DNA of 64,000 bases from an uncultured bacterium (GCA_947063875.1 CAMSTY010000002.1:1-64000); one strand, 5' to 3'; positions 1-8,466 are shown, counted from the stretch's first letter. The notes: a model not told the origin generated them from the sequence alone. Translations and numbers: made by a program.

Positions 1-1241
1 ATAATATAAGATTTTCAGCAGATAAAGAAAAATACATATATCTAAATCCTAATTATTATAGTGATTTTATGCTTCATAATGAAGATGTATTGTTTTGCAC
101 AGATGCAAATATAGGAGATTGCTGCCTTTTTATCAGCGATAATGAAAAAGTGATTTTTTCATCAGGGATGATAAAACTCAATTTTAGAGAAAGTAAGTAC
201 AAATATTATGTTATGGCATTTATGAGAGATGATTATTTTAGAGAACAGTTAAATGCAAGAACGCCGAAAGGTGCAACTATTAAACACTCTGGAGATGCTT
301 TTCTTGAATGTTTAATACCAATTTGTCCTGAAGATTGGGTTTATACATTAATTGGAAACTTAGTAAAAAATATTGCATATGCAGAACATATTTGTAATTC
401 AAAAATTAGAATGACTGAAAAAATAATAAAGGAAGAGATTATTCTTAAAGAGTATGAATATGTAAATCCAACTATTAAGGTGTTAAAGGATAAAGCGAGA
501 CTTGATTCTGGAATATATTCTGATAGCGTTTTTCAATGGAAGAAAAATGTTGAAAATTATAAATATGGATATTCAAATTTACATGGTTTTGGCTTCAAAA
601 CACAAAGGGGACCAAGTTTGCAAAAAAGAGATCTTGGACGTTCAATTCAAACAAATAAATTTAGAAAAGGATATAATATATTAATTTATCCAAGTGATAT
701 ATCTTCCTCTGGATATATTGAAAAAGTAGCATATTTAGGTACTAGAAATCCTATTTGGTTTTTGGGAGAAAAATATATTCTATTTGCGTCTGAAGGAACG
801 ATTGGTAAAACATTTATAGTATGTGATAATAGTATGCGTTTTACTACAAATATTCATGGAACTATGATTTATCCATTAAATATGCAGACAAGTATAGAAA
901 AAGTCATATTTTTGGGATTATATTTGAATTATTTACGGAGTGATGATGTTTTAGTCAAAATGTCTGTTGGTGCAAATGGTGGAAGTTTTGCTGTTGGTTA
1001 CTGGGACAATATTATTATTCCTAATGTTTCTGATGAATTTATGGGGAAGTTAGCCGTTATGTATAATAATGATGCAGAACTTAATCCCGCTTTTTTTGAT
1101 AAAAAGGAGTTACAAGTAGCAGGTGTTTATCAACTAAATAATTTTTTAATTAGATGTAAAGCTTTATTAGAGGTTATTTGTGGAGATTTAAAAGGAAATA
1201 AATTAAAAGAAGAACTAGAATATATAAATTACACAACATGA
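1..1241 (+). CDS. Type I restriction-modification specificity subunit (HsdS-like), 5' end outside window
   Basis: Probable DNA-recognition subunit of a type I restriction-modification complex. The frame is open from base 3, so the gene begins left of the window and the ATG at 69 is only internal; 412 residues are visible. Two similar target-recognition-like halves can be seen: the first ends near GDAFLECLIPICPED, the second holds GTIGKTFIV and, further on, GANGGSFAVGYWDNIIIPNV, the usual 'G.ig...N....iP' pattern of HsdS domains. The HsdM and HsdR partners would lie upstream and are not visible. The DNA is strikingly AT-rich with AT-ending codons, unlike everything right of 2400, which suggests acquired DNA. 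A type IIG or BREX-type specificity protein is possible. Family level is fairly secure; activity is unknown. Confidence 0.65.
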   Translation, partial: NIRFSADKEKYIYLNPNYYSDFMLHNEDVLFCTDANIGDCCLFISDNEKVIFSSGMIKLNFRESKYKYYVMAFMRDDYFREQLNARTPKGATIKHSGDAFLECLIPICPEDWVYTLIGNLVKNIAYAEHICNSKIRMTEKIIKEEIILKEYEYVNPTIKVLKDKARLDSGIYSDSVFQWKKNVENYKYGYSNLHGFGFKTQRGPSLQKRDLGRSIQTNKFRKGYNILIYPSDISSSGYIEKVAYLGTRNPIWFLGEKYILFASEGTIGKTFIVCDNSMRFTTNIHGTMIYPLNMQTSIEKVIFLGLYLNYLRSDDVLVKMSVGANGGSFAVGYWDNIIIPNVSDEFMGKLAVMYNNDAELNPAFFDKKELQVAGVYQLNNFLIRCKALLEVICGDLKGNKLKEELEYINYTT

Positions 1242-1277
1242 AATGGATATAGAAACAATGAAATTAAGGGGAGAAGT

Positions 1278-1880
1278 ATGAAAAAAGCAGATATTCTGGA
1301 AGCAATAATTTTAATTACACAAGCATTGATATTGATTGGACAACTTTTTCTTAGTTGAAAAATAAACCAACAAACTATATCAAGAGAAAAAGGATATTTT
1401 ATTATTTAAAGGAATAATATACCTACAATAAAAGGCGAGGAAGCGAGGTTTTTAGATCGGTTCAATTTAAACGATGGTATTGGAATTAGCTTTTATTGCA
1501 TAAAAGCTGATGTGATTTTACGGAGCACAAGTTATAGTGTAAATGGCGTTACATATGAAATTGGATAACTTGTAGATGGCTTTTTACAGAAAATAATAGG
1601 TTTAATAAACTAAAAGTTCTACTTGACTTAAAAGAATCAGATTTGCAAAAGACTATCTGGATGTTGAATTTGTTTTTAAGTAAGAAACACAGTAGGTTAT
1701 GAATATACAGAAACGGTAGATATCAGATTTTGTAAAATGGAAGATGTGCTATGGCATTATATAAGTAAATATAATAGTCTTTTGATAAGTAAGAAAGAAT
1801 TGATTATGGGTATACAAATTGATAATGGAAATAAATTTATAAACTCTGATGTTACAAGAAGATTGAAGGAAAAATTATAA
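1278..1880 (+). pseudogene. Degenerate gene for a small membrane-anchored protein of unknown function
   Basis: A good ribosome site (AAGGGGAG at 1266-1273) precedes ATG 1278, which opens a 26-residue hydrophobic peptide (MKKADILEAIILITQALILI...) ending at TGA 1356. The same frame continues past TGA 1356, a TAA near 1407 and a TAA near 1566 as clearly protein-like sequence (KINQQTISREKGYF, then NNIPTIKGEEARFLDRFNLN and VILRSTSYSVNGVTYEIG). After about 1600 the likely reading frame shifts (FNKLKVLLDLKESDLQK) and shifts again (TVGYEYTETVDIRFCKMEDV), ending at TAA 1878. It thus reads as one ~200-residue protein with an N-terminal membrane anchor, broken by at least three stops and two frameshifts. 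Family not recognised. The intact 26-residue start could still be translated. AT-rich like the HsdS-like gene before it. Confidence 0.6.
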
Positions 1881-2048
1881 ACTCTAATGTTGTAGAAAAG
1901 ACAGAGCCTCGAAAAACGGAGGAAAAGATTTCCGATTTATATATTTGATTATAAAATGTTTGTTTGCAATGCATAGATATTAACTCGATTTCAGCGGATA
2001 CACAATTCCGAAAAAGGAGTATAATATTTGTAGCAAGGCCAACAACCA

Positions 2049-2302
2049 GCAACCGTAAAAAACATCGGTGGAAGCGCCCGGGCCTGGCAAGGTTCGGCGA
2101 CTTTTGCAGGGTCTTGCTGTATCTTAGGCAAAAAGACGGCAGTTGTACGAATCCCTTTGAGGTAGCAGCAACGTGCGAAGACACGGCTGCGTAAGAACAC
2201 CTCACCGTGACTGCCGTCTTTTTGCCTTAGAGACAGCCGACCCGAAACGGGAGCCGAACCTTGCCAGGCCCGGGCGCTTCCGCCGATGTTTTTTACGGTT
2301 GC
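2049..2302 (+). repeat. Nested-hairpin element, copy A
   Basis: Long inverted-repeat element. Outer arms 2049-2098 and 2253-2302 (50 nt each) are complementary except for one position that would be a G.U pair in RNA. Inner arms 2127-2143 (GGCAAAAAGACGGCAGT) and 2210-2226 match perfectly over 17 nt. The stretches between them (GGGTC..GCTGT against ACAGC.GACCC) also pair, so 2049-2302 can form one nearly continuous stem. The ~66-nt apical loop 2144-2209 contains GCAGC-AA-CGTG-CGAAGA-CACG-GCTGC, itself a small hairpin, flanked by GAGGT/ACCTC. The same loop recurs at 50633-50886 (same sense) and 50184-50399 (reversed). Because the inner arms have A-runs on one side and T-runs on the other, they could also act as a two-way terminator. 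Confidence 0.9.
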
Positions 2303-2347
2303 GTACCCCTGCCAAAATAAAAAATCCAAAAAAATTCTCAATAACTA

Positions 2348-2378
2348 TTGACTTGGAGCAACTCCAGTATGGTAAATT
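2348..2378 (+). promoter_or_regulatory. MerR-type promoter with operator palindrome
   Basis: -35 TTGACT (2348-2353), then a 19-bp spacer and -10 TAAATT (2373-2378). The spacer holds the palindrome TTGGAGCAACTCCA. A 19-bp spacer carrying a CTTGGAG..CTCCAAG palindrome is the hallmark of promoters activated by MerR-family regulators of the AdhR/NmlR type, which often drive aldo/keto reductase genes. No merR gene is visible in the window. Confidence 0.75.
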
Positions 2379-2432
2379 ATATTAAAGAAAGCAGCCGTAA
2401 GACTAATTGCTGATATAAGGAGGATGAGAGTT

Positions 2433-3551
2433 ATGGCTTATTTGGGAGAAGAGATTAAAAAACTGGGATTTGGGCTGATGCGTCTGCCGATGAAAGAAAA
2501 TGTGATCGATGTAGAGCAGACGAAACAAATGGTAGATCGTTTTATGGAAGATGGCTTTACTTATTTTGATACGGCGTGGGCCTATGCAGGAAGTGAAGAC
2601 GCGATCCGGCAGGCGCTGGTGGAGCGTTATCCCCGGGAGTCTTTTCAGCTGGCTACCAAGAATGCGGCGTGGATTAATTGTAAGACGAGAGAAGAGGCTG
2701 TGGCACAGTTTGAGACCTCTTTAAAACAGACCGGGGCCGGTTATTTCGACTTTTATCTGCTGCACAATCTGGGAGAGTCGCGGACGCATTTCTTTGATGA
2801 CTATGATATGTGGAGCTTTGTGCAGGAGAAGAAAAAGGAAGGCCTGATCCGCCATGTGGGATTTTCCTTCCATTCCACGCCGGAGGAATTGGAGGAGATT
2901 CTGAAGGCCCACCCGGAGATGGAGTTTGTCCAGCTTCAGATTAATTACGGAGACTGGGAGAATCCGGCCATTCAGTCCCGGGGATGTTATGAGATGGCCA
3001 GAAAGTACGGCAAGCCGGTGGTGATCATGGAGCCGGTCAAGGGCGGGATGTTGGCGAATCCGCCGGAGCCGGTGGCTGAGATTTTCAGGAAAGCGGATGA
3101 GAAAGCCTCCTATGCTTCCTGGGCGATTCGCTTTGCGGCAGACTTAGAGGGCGTGATCACGGTCCTGTCCGGAATGAGCAATATGGAACAGATGGAGGAC
3201 AACCTTTCTTACATGAAGGGTTTCACCCATTTGTCTGTGCAGGAATTGAAGACTTTAAATGAGGCGCGGAAGGCGTTGGCGAAGATTCCGCTGATTCCCT
3301 GCACCACCTGCAATTATTGTGCCAAGGTGTGTCCGCAGGATATCGGGATATCCGGTTCCTTTACTGCCATGAATTATCTGACATTGTATCGTGATTTGAA
3401 TGCGGCGAAGCGTCAGGAGGAATGGATGGTGGCCGGGCATGGAAAGAAGCGTGCCAGTGAATGTATTAAGTGCGGCAAATGTGAACAGGTTTGCCCGCAG
3501 CATATCCGGATTCGGGAAGAACTGGTGAAGGCGGCTGAGGGGCTGGGATAA
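2433..3551 (+). CDS. Aldo/keto reductase with C-terminal 4Fe-4S ferredoxin domain
   Basis: NAD(P)H-dependent oxidoreductase of the AKR superfamily, 372 residues, with a TIM barrel (about 1-280) and a ferredoxin-like tail (COG1453-like layout). Catalytic residues are recognisable: Asp and Tyr in FDTAWAYAG, Lys in LATKNAA and His in YLLHNLG. The tail has CTTCNYCAKVCPQ and CIKCGKCEQVCPQ, enough for two 4Fe-4S clusters. ATG 2433 was chosen over the in-frame ATG 2424 because the AAGGAGG at 2417-2423 is ten bases from the former and touches the latter. It is a single gene, driven by the MerR-type promoter at 2348-2378 and closed by the terminator at 3588-3622. The substrate is unknown; the promoter type suggests a response to aldehyde or electrophile stress. 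Confidence 0.85.
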   Translation: MAYLGEEIKKLGFGLMRLPMKENVIDVEQTKQMVDRFMEDGFTYFDTAWAYAGSEDAIRQALVERYPRESFQLATKNAAWINCKTREEAVAQFETSLKQTGAGYFDFYLLHNLGESRTHFFDDYDMWSFVQEKKKEGLIRHVGFSFHSTPEELEEILKAHPEMEFVQLQINYGDWENPAIQSRGCYEMARKYGKPVVIMEPVKGGMLANPPEPVAEIFRKADEKASYASWAIRFAADLEGVITVLSGMSNMEQMEDNLSYMKGFTHLSVQELKTLNEARKALAKIPLIPCTTCNYCAKVCPQDIGISGSFTAMNYLTLYRDLNAAKRQEEWMVAGHGKKRASECIKCGKCEQVCPQHIRIREELVKAAEGLG

Positions 3552-3587
3552 AATATACGGAAGAGAAAAAGGAGTGCATAGAAAGCG

Positions 3588-3622
3588 AAAAGGGCAGAAA
3601 CTGAGGGTTTCTGCTCTTTTAT
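3588..3622 (+). terminator. Intrinsic terminator after the aldo/keto reductase
   Basis: Stem AAGGGCAGAAAC / GTTTCTGCTCTT with a short loop, followed by a T-rich run. It can also serve the converging amidase gene from the other side, because A-runs precede the stem. Confidence 0.8.
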
Positions 3623-3658
3623 TTGTGCGTTCAGTACGGGCACAGCCTAATATTTTGC

Positions 3659-4468
3659 TTATTTCATGGCTGCTTTTACGTCTTTTTTAAACTGCTTCCA
3701 GGCATCTTCATTTTCCACATAGTATTTAGGGCAGTTTTTACCGGAAACGTCATGGTGGCGGATCAGGTCCTTAGAAGAAAGATCCAATTCCTCACAGAGC
3801 CATGATGTCAGCCTGACAAGAGAGTCATAAGTGGGCTGGCTGAATTTGCCTGTGTCATCCGGATGGCAGACCTCGATGGATATGGTGTCGAAGTTTCGAG
3901 GAGCGGCGGCGTAGGTTACTTCTGAGATTGGTATGATCTGAAGAACCTCTCCCTCCAGCCCGACAATAAAGTGGCATCCTCCCACGGTGCCAGGCTGCTG
4001 TGGGTCCTGATCCGCCAGATTGTCAAAATAACGGCGGTTGGCGGCAGCGGAGGTGTCGGTGTTGGCTACATAATGGATCACGATGCTGTTTACCTGTTTC
4101 AAGGTTACGTCCGGGCGGGAGAACAGATTCTTGCGGATAAAGTCCTGCTCGATCCAGGCCGGGGTCTCGATCTCCTTAAGATTGATTGTGTAGGGTTTTT
4201 CATAGCCCCACAGACAGTATCCGCCTCCCAGGCCGGCTCCGGCCCCGATTGCCAGCGCCAGCAACGGAGCGGCAATTTTTGTAAGGGAAAACGCACCTTT
4301 TTTGGGGCGGCTTTTGCGGGAGGGGCGGCGGGTCCGGCTTTCGGCGGGACGGATGTTCGGATTGCTGTTTTCACTGGCACGGGGCTGGATCTGCCGGATC
4401 TTGCTATAGTCCTTTTCAAAAATGTCATCTTTTTCAGGTCTGCTAGTGGTACTTCTTTTTTCTCTCAT
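3659..4468 (-). CDS. Membrane-anchored N-acetylmuramoyl-L-alanine amidase (Amidase_2/PGRP fold)
   Basis: Peptidoglycan hydrolase that would cut the bond between muramic acid and the stem peptide outside the cell. The 269-residue protein has a basic, disordered cytoplasmic head (about 1-60, rich in R, K, S), one membrane span (about 62-85, IAAPLLALAIGAGAGLGGGY), then an Amidase_2 domain. Zinc-site pieces visible are IVIHYVAN, the GGCHFIVG strand and RHHDVSGKNCPKYY, with the final His and Cys-Pro typical of the family. The uncleaved N-terminal span suggests anchoring rather than release. It stands alone between converging and diverging neighbours. It could have a role in growth, division or sporulation; nothing nearby decides. 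Confidence 0.85.
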   Translation of the reverse strand: MREKRSTTSRPEKDDIFEKDYSKIRQIQPRASENSNPNIRPAESRTRRPSRKSRPKKGAFSLTKIAAPLLALAIGAGAGLGGGYCLWGYEKPYTINLKEIETPAWIEQDFIRKNLFSRPDVTLKQVNSIVIHYVANTDTSAAANRRYFDNLADQDPQQPGTVGGCHFIVGLEGEVLQIIPISEVTYAAAPRNFDTISIEVCHPDDTGKFSQPTYDSLVRLTSWLCEELDLSSKDLIRHHDVSGKNCPKYYVENEDAWKQFKKDVKAAMK

Positions 4469-4659
4469 TATGTACTCCTTGATAATGTATGTCAGCAGCA
4501 GTCTGGATATCTTTGCTGTTACTGTTTTGTTACAGTCTATTCGTTTAGAGTGATGATATGTTTTTGTGCACAGTATATCACATTATCTAAGGGTTTTCTA
4601 CTGGTAAAGCAAGCCTGATTTAAAAATGAATATAAAGGGGCGATCCAAAATGAAAAGAC

Positions 4660-5997
4660 TCAGCGGGAGGCAGGAATATATTTCCCGTGACGTTCTGCCA
4701 GGATCTTTCCGTTTTTGTATACCTGTTTTCCCCGGACAAATGTGGAGACGACCTTACCCTGGAAGGTTTTCCCCTCATAGGGATAACGGGGGGATTTGGT
4801 GTCATAAAAGGTATCGGCAGCATGGAATACCCATTTGGATTTCGGGTCCAGGACAGCAAAGTCCGCATCCTTGCCAACAGTGATGCTGCCCTTACAGGTG
4901 TCGAGTCCGAATATTTTTGCCGGATTAGCCGCGGTGACCTGTGCCAGGCTGTTTAAAGAAAGTCCGCGTCTGAGAACTCCCTCATCAAAAAGGCCGGGAA
5001 GAATCAGGTCAAGACCGGGGAAACCTCCGGGGGCGGACCAGAAGGAACCGTCTGATTTTTGAACGTCCGTATAGGTGGCATGGTCACTTCCGATCATGTC
5101 GATTTTGCCGGTGAGTATGGCTGCCCAAAGTCCATCGGCCGTATTCGGGTCCCGAAGGGGAGGCGCACATTTGGCCCAGGCCCCGCATCGGATTACGTCC
5201 TCGCTGTTTAAGAGAAGGTAATGGGGACATGTCTCGGCGGATACCTGCAAGCGTTTTTCGCGGAATTCCTGGATGATGTCTGCCACCTGACCGGATGAAA
5301 TATGGCAGATGCTGACAGGCGCATGTTCATGCAGGGCGAGAGTGCAGAGGCGGCTTACGGCAAGGACTTCCGAAAGGATCGGGCGGCTGTCGCTGTTTTT
5401 TTCAGCCCCTTGCCCGGCGGCAATGATTTTTTGAGTTTCCATGGTGCAGATGGATTGAGATTCTGCATGGACGGCAACCAGACATCCGTAGTTATGGGCA
5501 ATCCGGAGCAACTCCCTTAAACTGGCATCGTCAAAAGAACCGTAATCGCCGGCATCGCTTAAAAAGACTTTAAATCCAACAACTCCTCCCTTGATCAATT
5601 CTTCAACATGTTCCATATGATTGGCTTTAACGCCTCCATATAAGGCGCAGTCTACGACAGAGGTTTCATCGATAGAGGCGATTCTCTGCTTTAAAATGCT
5701 TTCATCCCAGATGGCTGGGAGATGGCCGGATTGGGGCATCTCTACAAGAGTAGTGACTCCGCCGCTTGCTGCCGTGCGGGAGCCAGAGAAAAAATCTGAG
5801 CAGTAGGTAACATGAGCATGAGAATCAATAACACCGGGAAAAATAATCTTTCCGGTGAAATCAAAGGTTTCTTTTGCGGGAATTTCGGACATGCAGTCAA
5901 ACAGACCTGCAATTTTTCCGTCCTTGACTGCAACAGACAATTTTTTGGGGCCTTCCGGGGTGACGGTGAGACCGTTTCTTATAAGCAGATCAAACAT
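4660..5997 (-). CDS. Cyclic amidohydrolase (allantoinase / dihydropyrimidinase / dihydroorotase family)
   Basis: Metal-dependent ring-opening hydrolase of 445 residues, of the usual family length. Visible metal-site motifs: GVIDSHAHV (HxH), the candidate carboxylated Lys in VVGFKVFLSDAGDYG, LVAVHAES, SICHISS and IGSDHATY with the catalytic Asp. The segment after HxH, SGSRTAASGGVTTLVEMP, and the FKVFL segment resemble allantoinases and hydantoinases more than PyrC. It follows the LacI gene by 14 bases with AAGGAGG just upstream of the ATG, so the two form an operon transcribed away from the ABC transporter. Together with the carbamoylase-type enzyme at 12008 it fits a two-step cyclic ureide pathway. 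The exact substrate (allantoin, hydantoin, dihydropyrimidine or other) cannot be told from sequence. Confidence 0.85.
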   Translation of the reverse strand: MFDLLIRNGLTVTPEGPKKLSVAVKDGKIAGLFDCMSEIPAKETFDFTGKIIFPGVIDSHAHVTYCSDFFSGSRTAASGGVTTLVEMPQSGHLPAIWDESILKQRIASIDETSVVDCALYGGVKANHMEHVEELIKGGVVGFKVFLSDAGDYGSFDDASLRELLRIAHNYGCLVAVHAESQSICTMETQKIIAAGQGAEKNSDSRPILSEVLAVSRLCTLALHEHAPVSICHISSGQVADIIQEFREKRLQVSAETCPHYLLLNSEDVIRCGAWAKCAPPLRDPNTADGLWAAILTGKIDMIGSDHATYTDVQKSDGSFWSAPGGFPGLDLILPGLFDEGVLRRGLSLNSLAQVTAANPAKIFGLDTCKGSITVGKDADFAVLDPKSKWVFHAADTFYDTKSPRYPYEGKTFQGKVVSTFVRGKQVYKNGKILAERHGKYIPASR

Positions 5998-6012
5998 GGC
6001 ATTGCCTCCTTT

Positions 6013-6999
6013 TTAAGTGGTGCCGCCTAAGTACAGGGAGGGAGAGATGCTGTAAGGCTCATTGCTGATTGCTTCCCCGGCCAGAGCAGCCAGAAGCTTT
6101 TCCACGGCGACGTCTGCAAGTTCCTGGATTTTTCCGTCTACAGAGGTGAGAAACGGAGGGGTGAGTTTTCCATAAATGAGGTTGTCAAATCCACTGACGG
6201 AGACATCCGACGGAATGGAATACCCATATTGGCGCAGGATCTGAATCACTCCCATGGCGGGAAGGTCAAGACTGCAGAGAACCGCATCAAAGGGGATTCC
6301 GCTGTCAATAATTGCCTGCCCGGCCTTGCATCCGCCTTCAAAGTCATCACTGGGAGATTCAAACACAAATTGATCGGAGAATTCCAACCCTAATTCTGAA
6401 AGCTTGTCCCGAAAACCGGATAATTTTCTTTGGCTGGCGAGATTCTGCCCATAGTTGACATATAATAACCGACGTTTTCCCGTACGGTAAATATGGTCCG
6501 CCATCATCTGCATTCCCCGGGCCTCATCGCAGATGACGGATATAACATTAGGGAGATCCACATATCCGTTGAACATCAGAACCGGCTTTTTCGGGCAGTT
6601 GGAAGCAATAAAACTGCTGACATCCTGATTGCTCATGGAGGAACCGACAAAAATGAGAGAATCAAACTGATGCTGGGAAAGGAGGGAAAACAGGGAATCT
6701 CCTTTCGTACATGCATTGAAAACAATGGTGGTATAGCCTTGCCTGCTCAGAAGATCTTCCAGATGATAGATCACATGGGCGCGGTACAGATTCCGGATAT
6801 CATCCACCACGATTCCGATCATATTCATGGAATTGTGTTTCAGGCCCCGGGCGATGGCATTGGGACTGTAGCCGGTTTCGTTAAGAACATCCATGACCTT
6901 CTTGTAGGTTTTTGGACTTATATTCGGTTTGTTATTTAACACTCTGGAAACAGTTGCAATAGAAACATTGGCCTGTCTGGCGATTTCGTGAATATTCAT
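6013..6999 (-). CDS. LacI-family transcriptional regulator
   Basis: Ligand-responsive repressor, 328 residues. N-terminal helix-turn-helix NIHEIARQANVSIATVSRVL and hinge helix SPNAIARGL, followed by a periplasmic-binding-protein-like effector domain (MIGIVVDDIRN to the end). ATG 6999 is preferred to the upstream TTG 7029 because an AAAGGAA lies just before it and the HTH starts at once, as is normal. It is divergent from the BMP lipoprotein gene; a perfect LacI-type operator lies at 7237-7252 in that promoter and a related half-palindrome lies in its own upstream region (7074-7089). It therefore probably represses both arms of the cluster until a ligand taken up by the transporter is present. 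The ligand is unknown. Confidence 0.92.
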   Translation of the reverse strand: MNIHEIARQANVSIATVSRVLNNKPNISPKTYKKVMDVLNETGYSPNAIARGLKHNSMNMIGIVVDDIRNLYRAHVIYHLEDLLSRQGYTTIVFNACTKGDSLFSLLSQHQFDSLIFVGSSMSNQDVSSFIASNCPKKPVLMFNGYVDLPNVISVICDEARGMQMMADHIYRTGKRRLLYVNYGQNLASQRKLSGFRDKLSELGLEFSDQFVFESPSDDFEGGCKAGQAIIDSGIPFDAVLCSLDLPAMGVIQILRQYGYSIPSDVSVSGFDNLIYGKLTPPFLTSVDGKIQELADVAVEKLLAALAGEAISNEPYSISPSLYLGGTT

Positions 7000-7073
7000 G
7001 AGATTCCTTTTTTTGTAGGCAAAAAGCAATTCGGGTTACGAAACTATCATAACATAATTTGTTGAGAAAAGCA

Positions 7074-7089
7074 ATAAAAACGATTACAA
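7074..7089. promoter_or_regulatory. Candidate second LacI-type operator (partial)
   Basis: AAACGATTACAA at 7078-7089 repeats the right 12 bases of the operator at 7237-7252; the left half is degenerate. It lies 75-90 bases upstream of the LacI start, so it may serve autoregulation or DNA looping with the main site, about 160 bases away. Confidence 0.5.
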
Positions 7090-7202
7090 TTTAAAAAAAT
7101 AAAATTGGAATAAAATAAAGAAAAAACCATAAAAATAGTGAGAAAATCGAAAAAATCATAAGAAAATAGCACAAAAATTTAAAGATAAACAGAAAAATAA
7201 TG

Positions 7203-7231
7203 TTGACATTGGCGAATGCCTGTGCTATCAT
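7203..7231 (+). promoter_or_regulatory. Sigma-A promoter of the BMP-type transporter operon
   Basis: -35 TTGACA (7203-7208), 17-bp spacer, -10 TATCAT (7226-7231). A consensus-like strong promoter whose start site would fall inside the LacI operator just downstream. The surrounding 7000-7328 gap holds only these control sites and otherwise AT-rich sequence. Confidence 0.8.
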
Positions 7232-7236
7232 TGTGT

Positions 7237-7252
7237 TTGTAAACGATTACAA
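7237..7252. promoter_or_regulatory. LacI-family operator
   Basis: TTGTAAACGATTACAA, a perfect inverted repeat in its outer arms (TTGTAA/TTACAA) with the central CG typical of LacI/GalR family sites. It covers the expected transcription start of the 7203-7231 promoter, consistent with repression by the LacI protein encoded at 6013-6999. Confidence 0.85.
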
Positions 7253-7328
7253 AAAAAGCATTGTGTTTTTGAGAATCGTGTAAGAATAGCAGCAATAGAT
7301 TATGGAAAGAGTATAAGGAGGAAGCGAA

Positions 7329-8408
7329 ATGAAGAGACGAATTGCATTGCTGGCGGCTGCGTGTATGACGGTCATGGCGCTGGGGGGTTGCCAAAAGGTA
7401 AATGAGGCGCCGGCAACGGAAGCTGCCAGCCAGGCCGAAGCCTCCGGCCCAGCCGGAGCGGAGGCTTCGGAGGGCAAAAGCGGCAATAAGGTTGCCTATA
7501 TTACGGCTCAGAGACTAGGAGATGACGGTCCGGTTGATATGGTATACCGGGGGATCAAGGCGGGTTGCGATGAGGCCGGAATTGAAGTTCATGTAGTGGA
7601 GGCAAAGAAAGGTGAGTATGAAGAAAGCATGCAGGCAATGATCAGCGAGGGATATAATCTGATTTTTGCCGTATTTCCGGAACTGCTGGATTCGGTAAAA
7701 AATGTGTCAAAGCAGAATCCGGATGTTTCCTTTATTCATGCCATATGCGCCACCAAGGGGGATAATCTGGAGGGAATCTGCTGCTATGAGCAGCAATCTT
7801 CCTTTGTGATGGGAGTGCTGGCAGCGATGACAACAAAAACCAACAAGGTGGCTTTTGTGGGCGGTGTCGATAATCCGGATACCCATCGGTATCTTGACGG
7901 ATACGAAGAAGGGATTCAGTACGTGAATCCGGATATTGAGGTGCAGACAAGCTGGATCGGAAGCTTTGAGGACCCGGCAAAGGCTAAGGAACTTGCACTT
8001 GTGCACTATCAGAACGGCGTTGACGTGCTGTGGGGTTCCGGCGGAAAAAGCGCTCTCGGACTCTATGAGGCAGCAAAGGAGATGGGAGAGGGATACTATG
8101 TGATGGGTTGTACGGATGATAACAATGACAGATTACCAGGGCAGGTCCTTGCCTCGCATTATGAAGCATGGGATACGGCAGCAAAAGATTTGATTCTTGA
8201 CTGGAATAACGGCGTGTTTGAGCCGGGACTTAAGGTACTCACTTTGGAAAACGGATATGCTTACTGCAAGCTGGCAGATGAGTCCCAGTGTGAGATCCCG
8301 CAGGAGGTCAGGGACAAGGTGGAAGAGGTTACCGAGCAGATTAAGTCGGGGGAGATTGTGGTAAAATCCATGCCTTCCTATGAGGAGGTTATTGCCACGC
8401 TTGAATAG
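7329..8408 (+). CDS. BMP-family substrate-binding lipoprotein of an ABC importer
   Basis: Extracellular ligand-binding lipoprotein, 359 residues. Signal peptide with lipobox ALGGC places the acylated Cys at residue 21; an Ala/Glu-rich linker follows, then a BMP/Med (basic membrane protein) domain starting at KVAYITAQRLGDDG. BMP proteins bind nucleosides in characterised cases, for example PnrA. An AAGGAGG-type site at 7316-7323 precedes the ATG. First gene of the run lipoprotein, ATPase, permease, permease, directly under the LacI operator. The gene neighbours suggest the ligand may be a purine, pyrimidine or cyclic ureide; that is inference. Confidence 0.88.
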   Translation: MKRRIALLAAACMTVMALGGCQKVNEAPATEAASQAEASGPAGAEASEGKSGNKVAYITAQRLGDDGPVDMVYRGIKAGCDEAGIEVHVVEAKKGEYEESMQAMISEGYNLIFAVFPELLDSVKNVSKQNPDVSFIHAICATKGDNLEGICCYEQQSSFVMGVLAAMTTKTNKVAFVGGVDNPDTHRYLDGYEEGIQYVNPDIEVQTSWIGSFEDPAKAKELALVHYQNGVDVLWGSGGKSALGLYEAAKEMGEGYYVMGCTDDNNDRLPGQVLASHYEAWDTAAKDLILDWNNGVFEPGLKVLTLENGYAYCKLADESQCEIPQEVRDKVEEVTEQIKSGEIVVKSMPSYEEVIATLE

Positions 8409-8466
8409 TGGAAAGCAGTATGAACCGACAGGAGCATGTGACGAAAACATACAGAGAGGTATCCCC

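Noticed and set aside
1852..2385. Several overlapping open frames on both strands of up to 117 codons
   Set aside because: They are forced open by the nested inverted repeat (the arms read alike on both strands), have no ribosome sites, and their translations contain the hairpin sequence; the same false frames recur at the copies near 50200-50880.
2424..2432. ATG 2424 as the start of the aldo/keto reductase
   Set aside because: The Shine-Dalgarno sequence abuts it directly; ATG 2433 has correct spacing.
7000..7328. Possible riboswitch before the BMP transporter
   Set aside because: The promoter and LacI operator account for the region; the remaining leader of about 75 bases has no recognisable aptamer.
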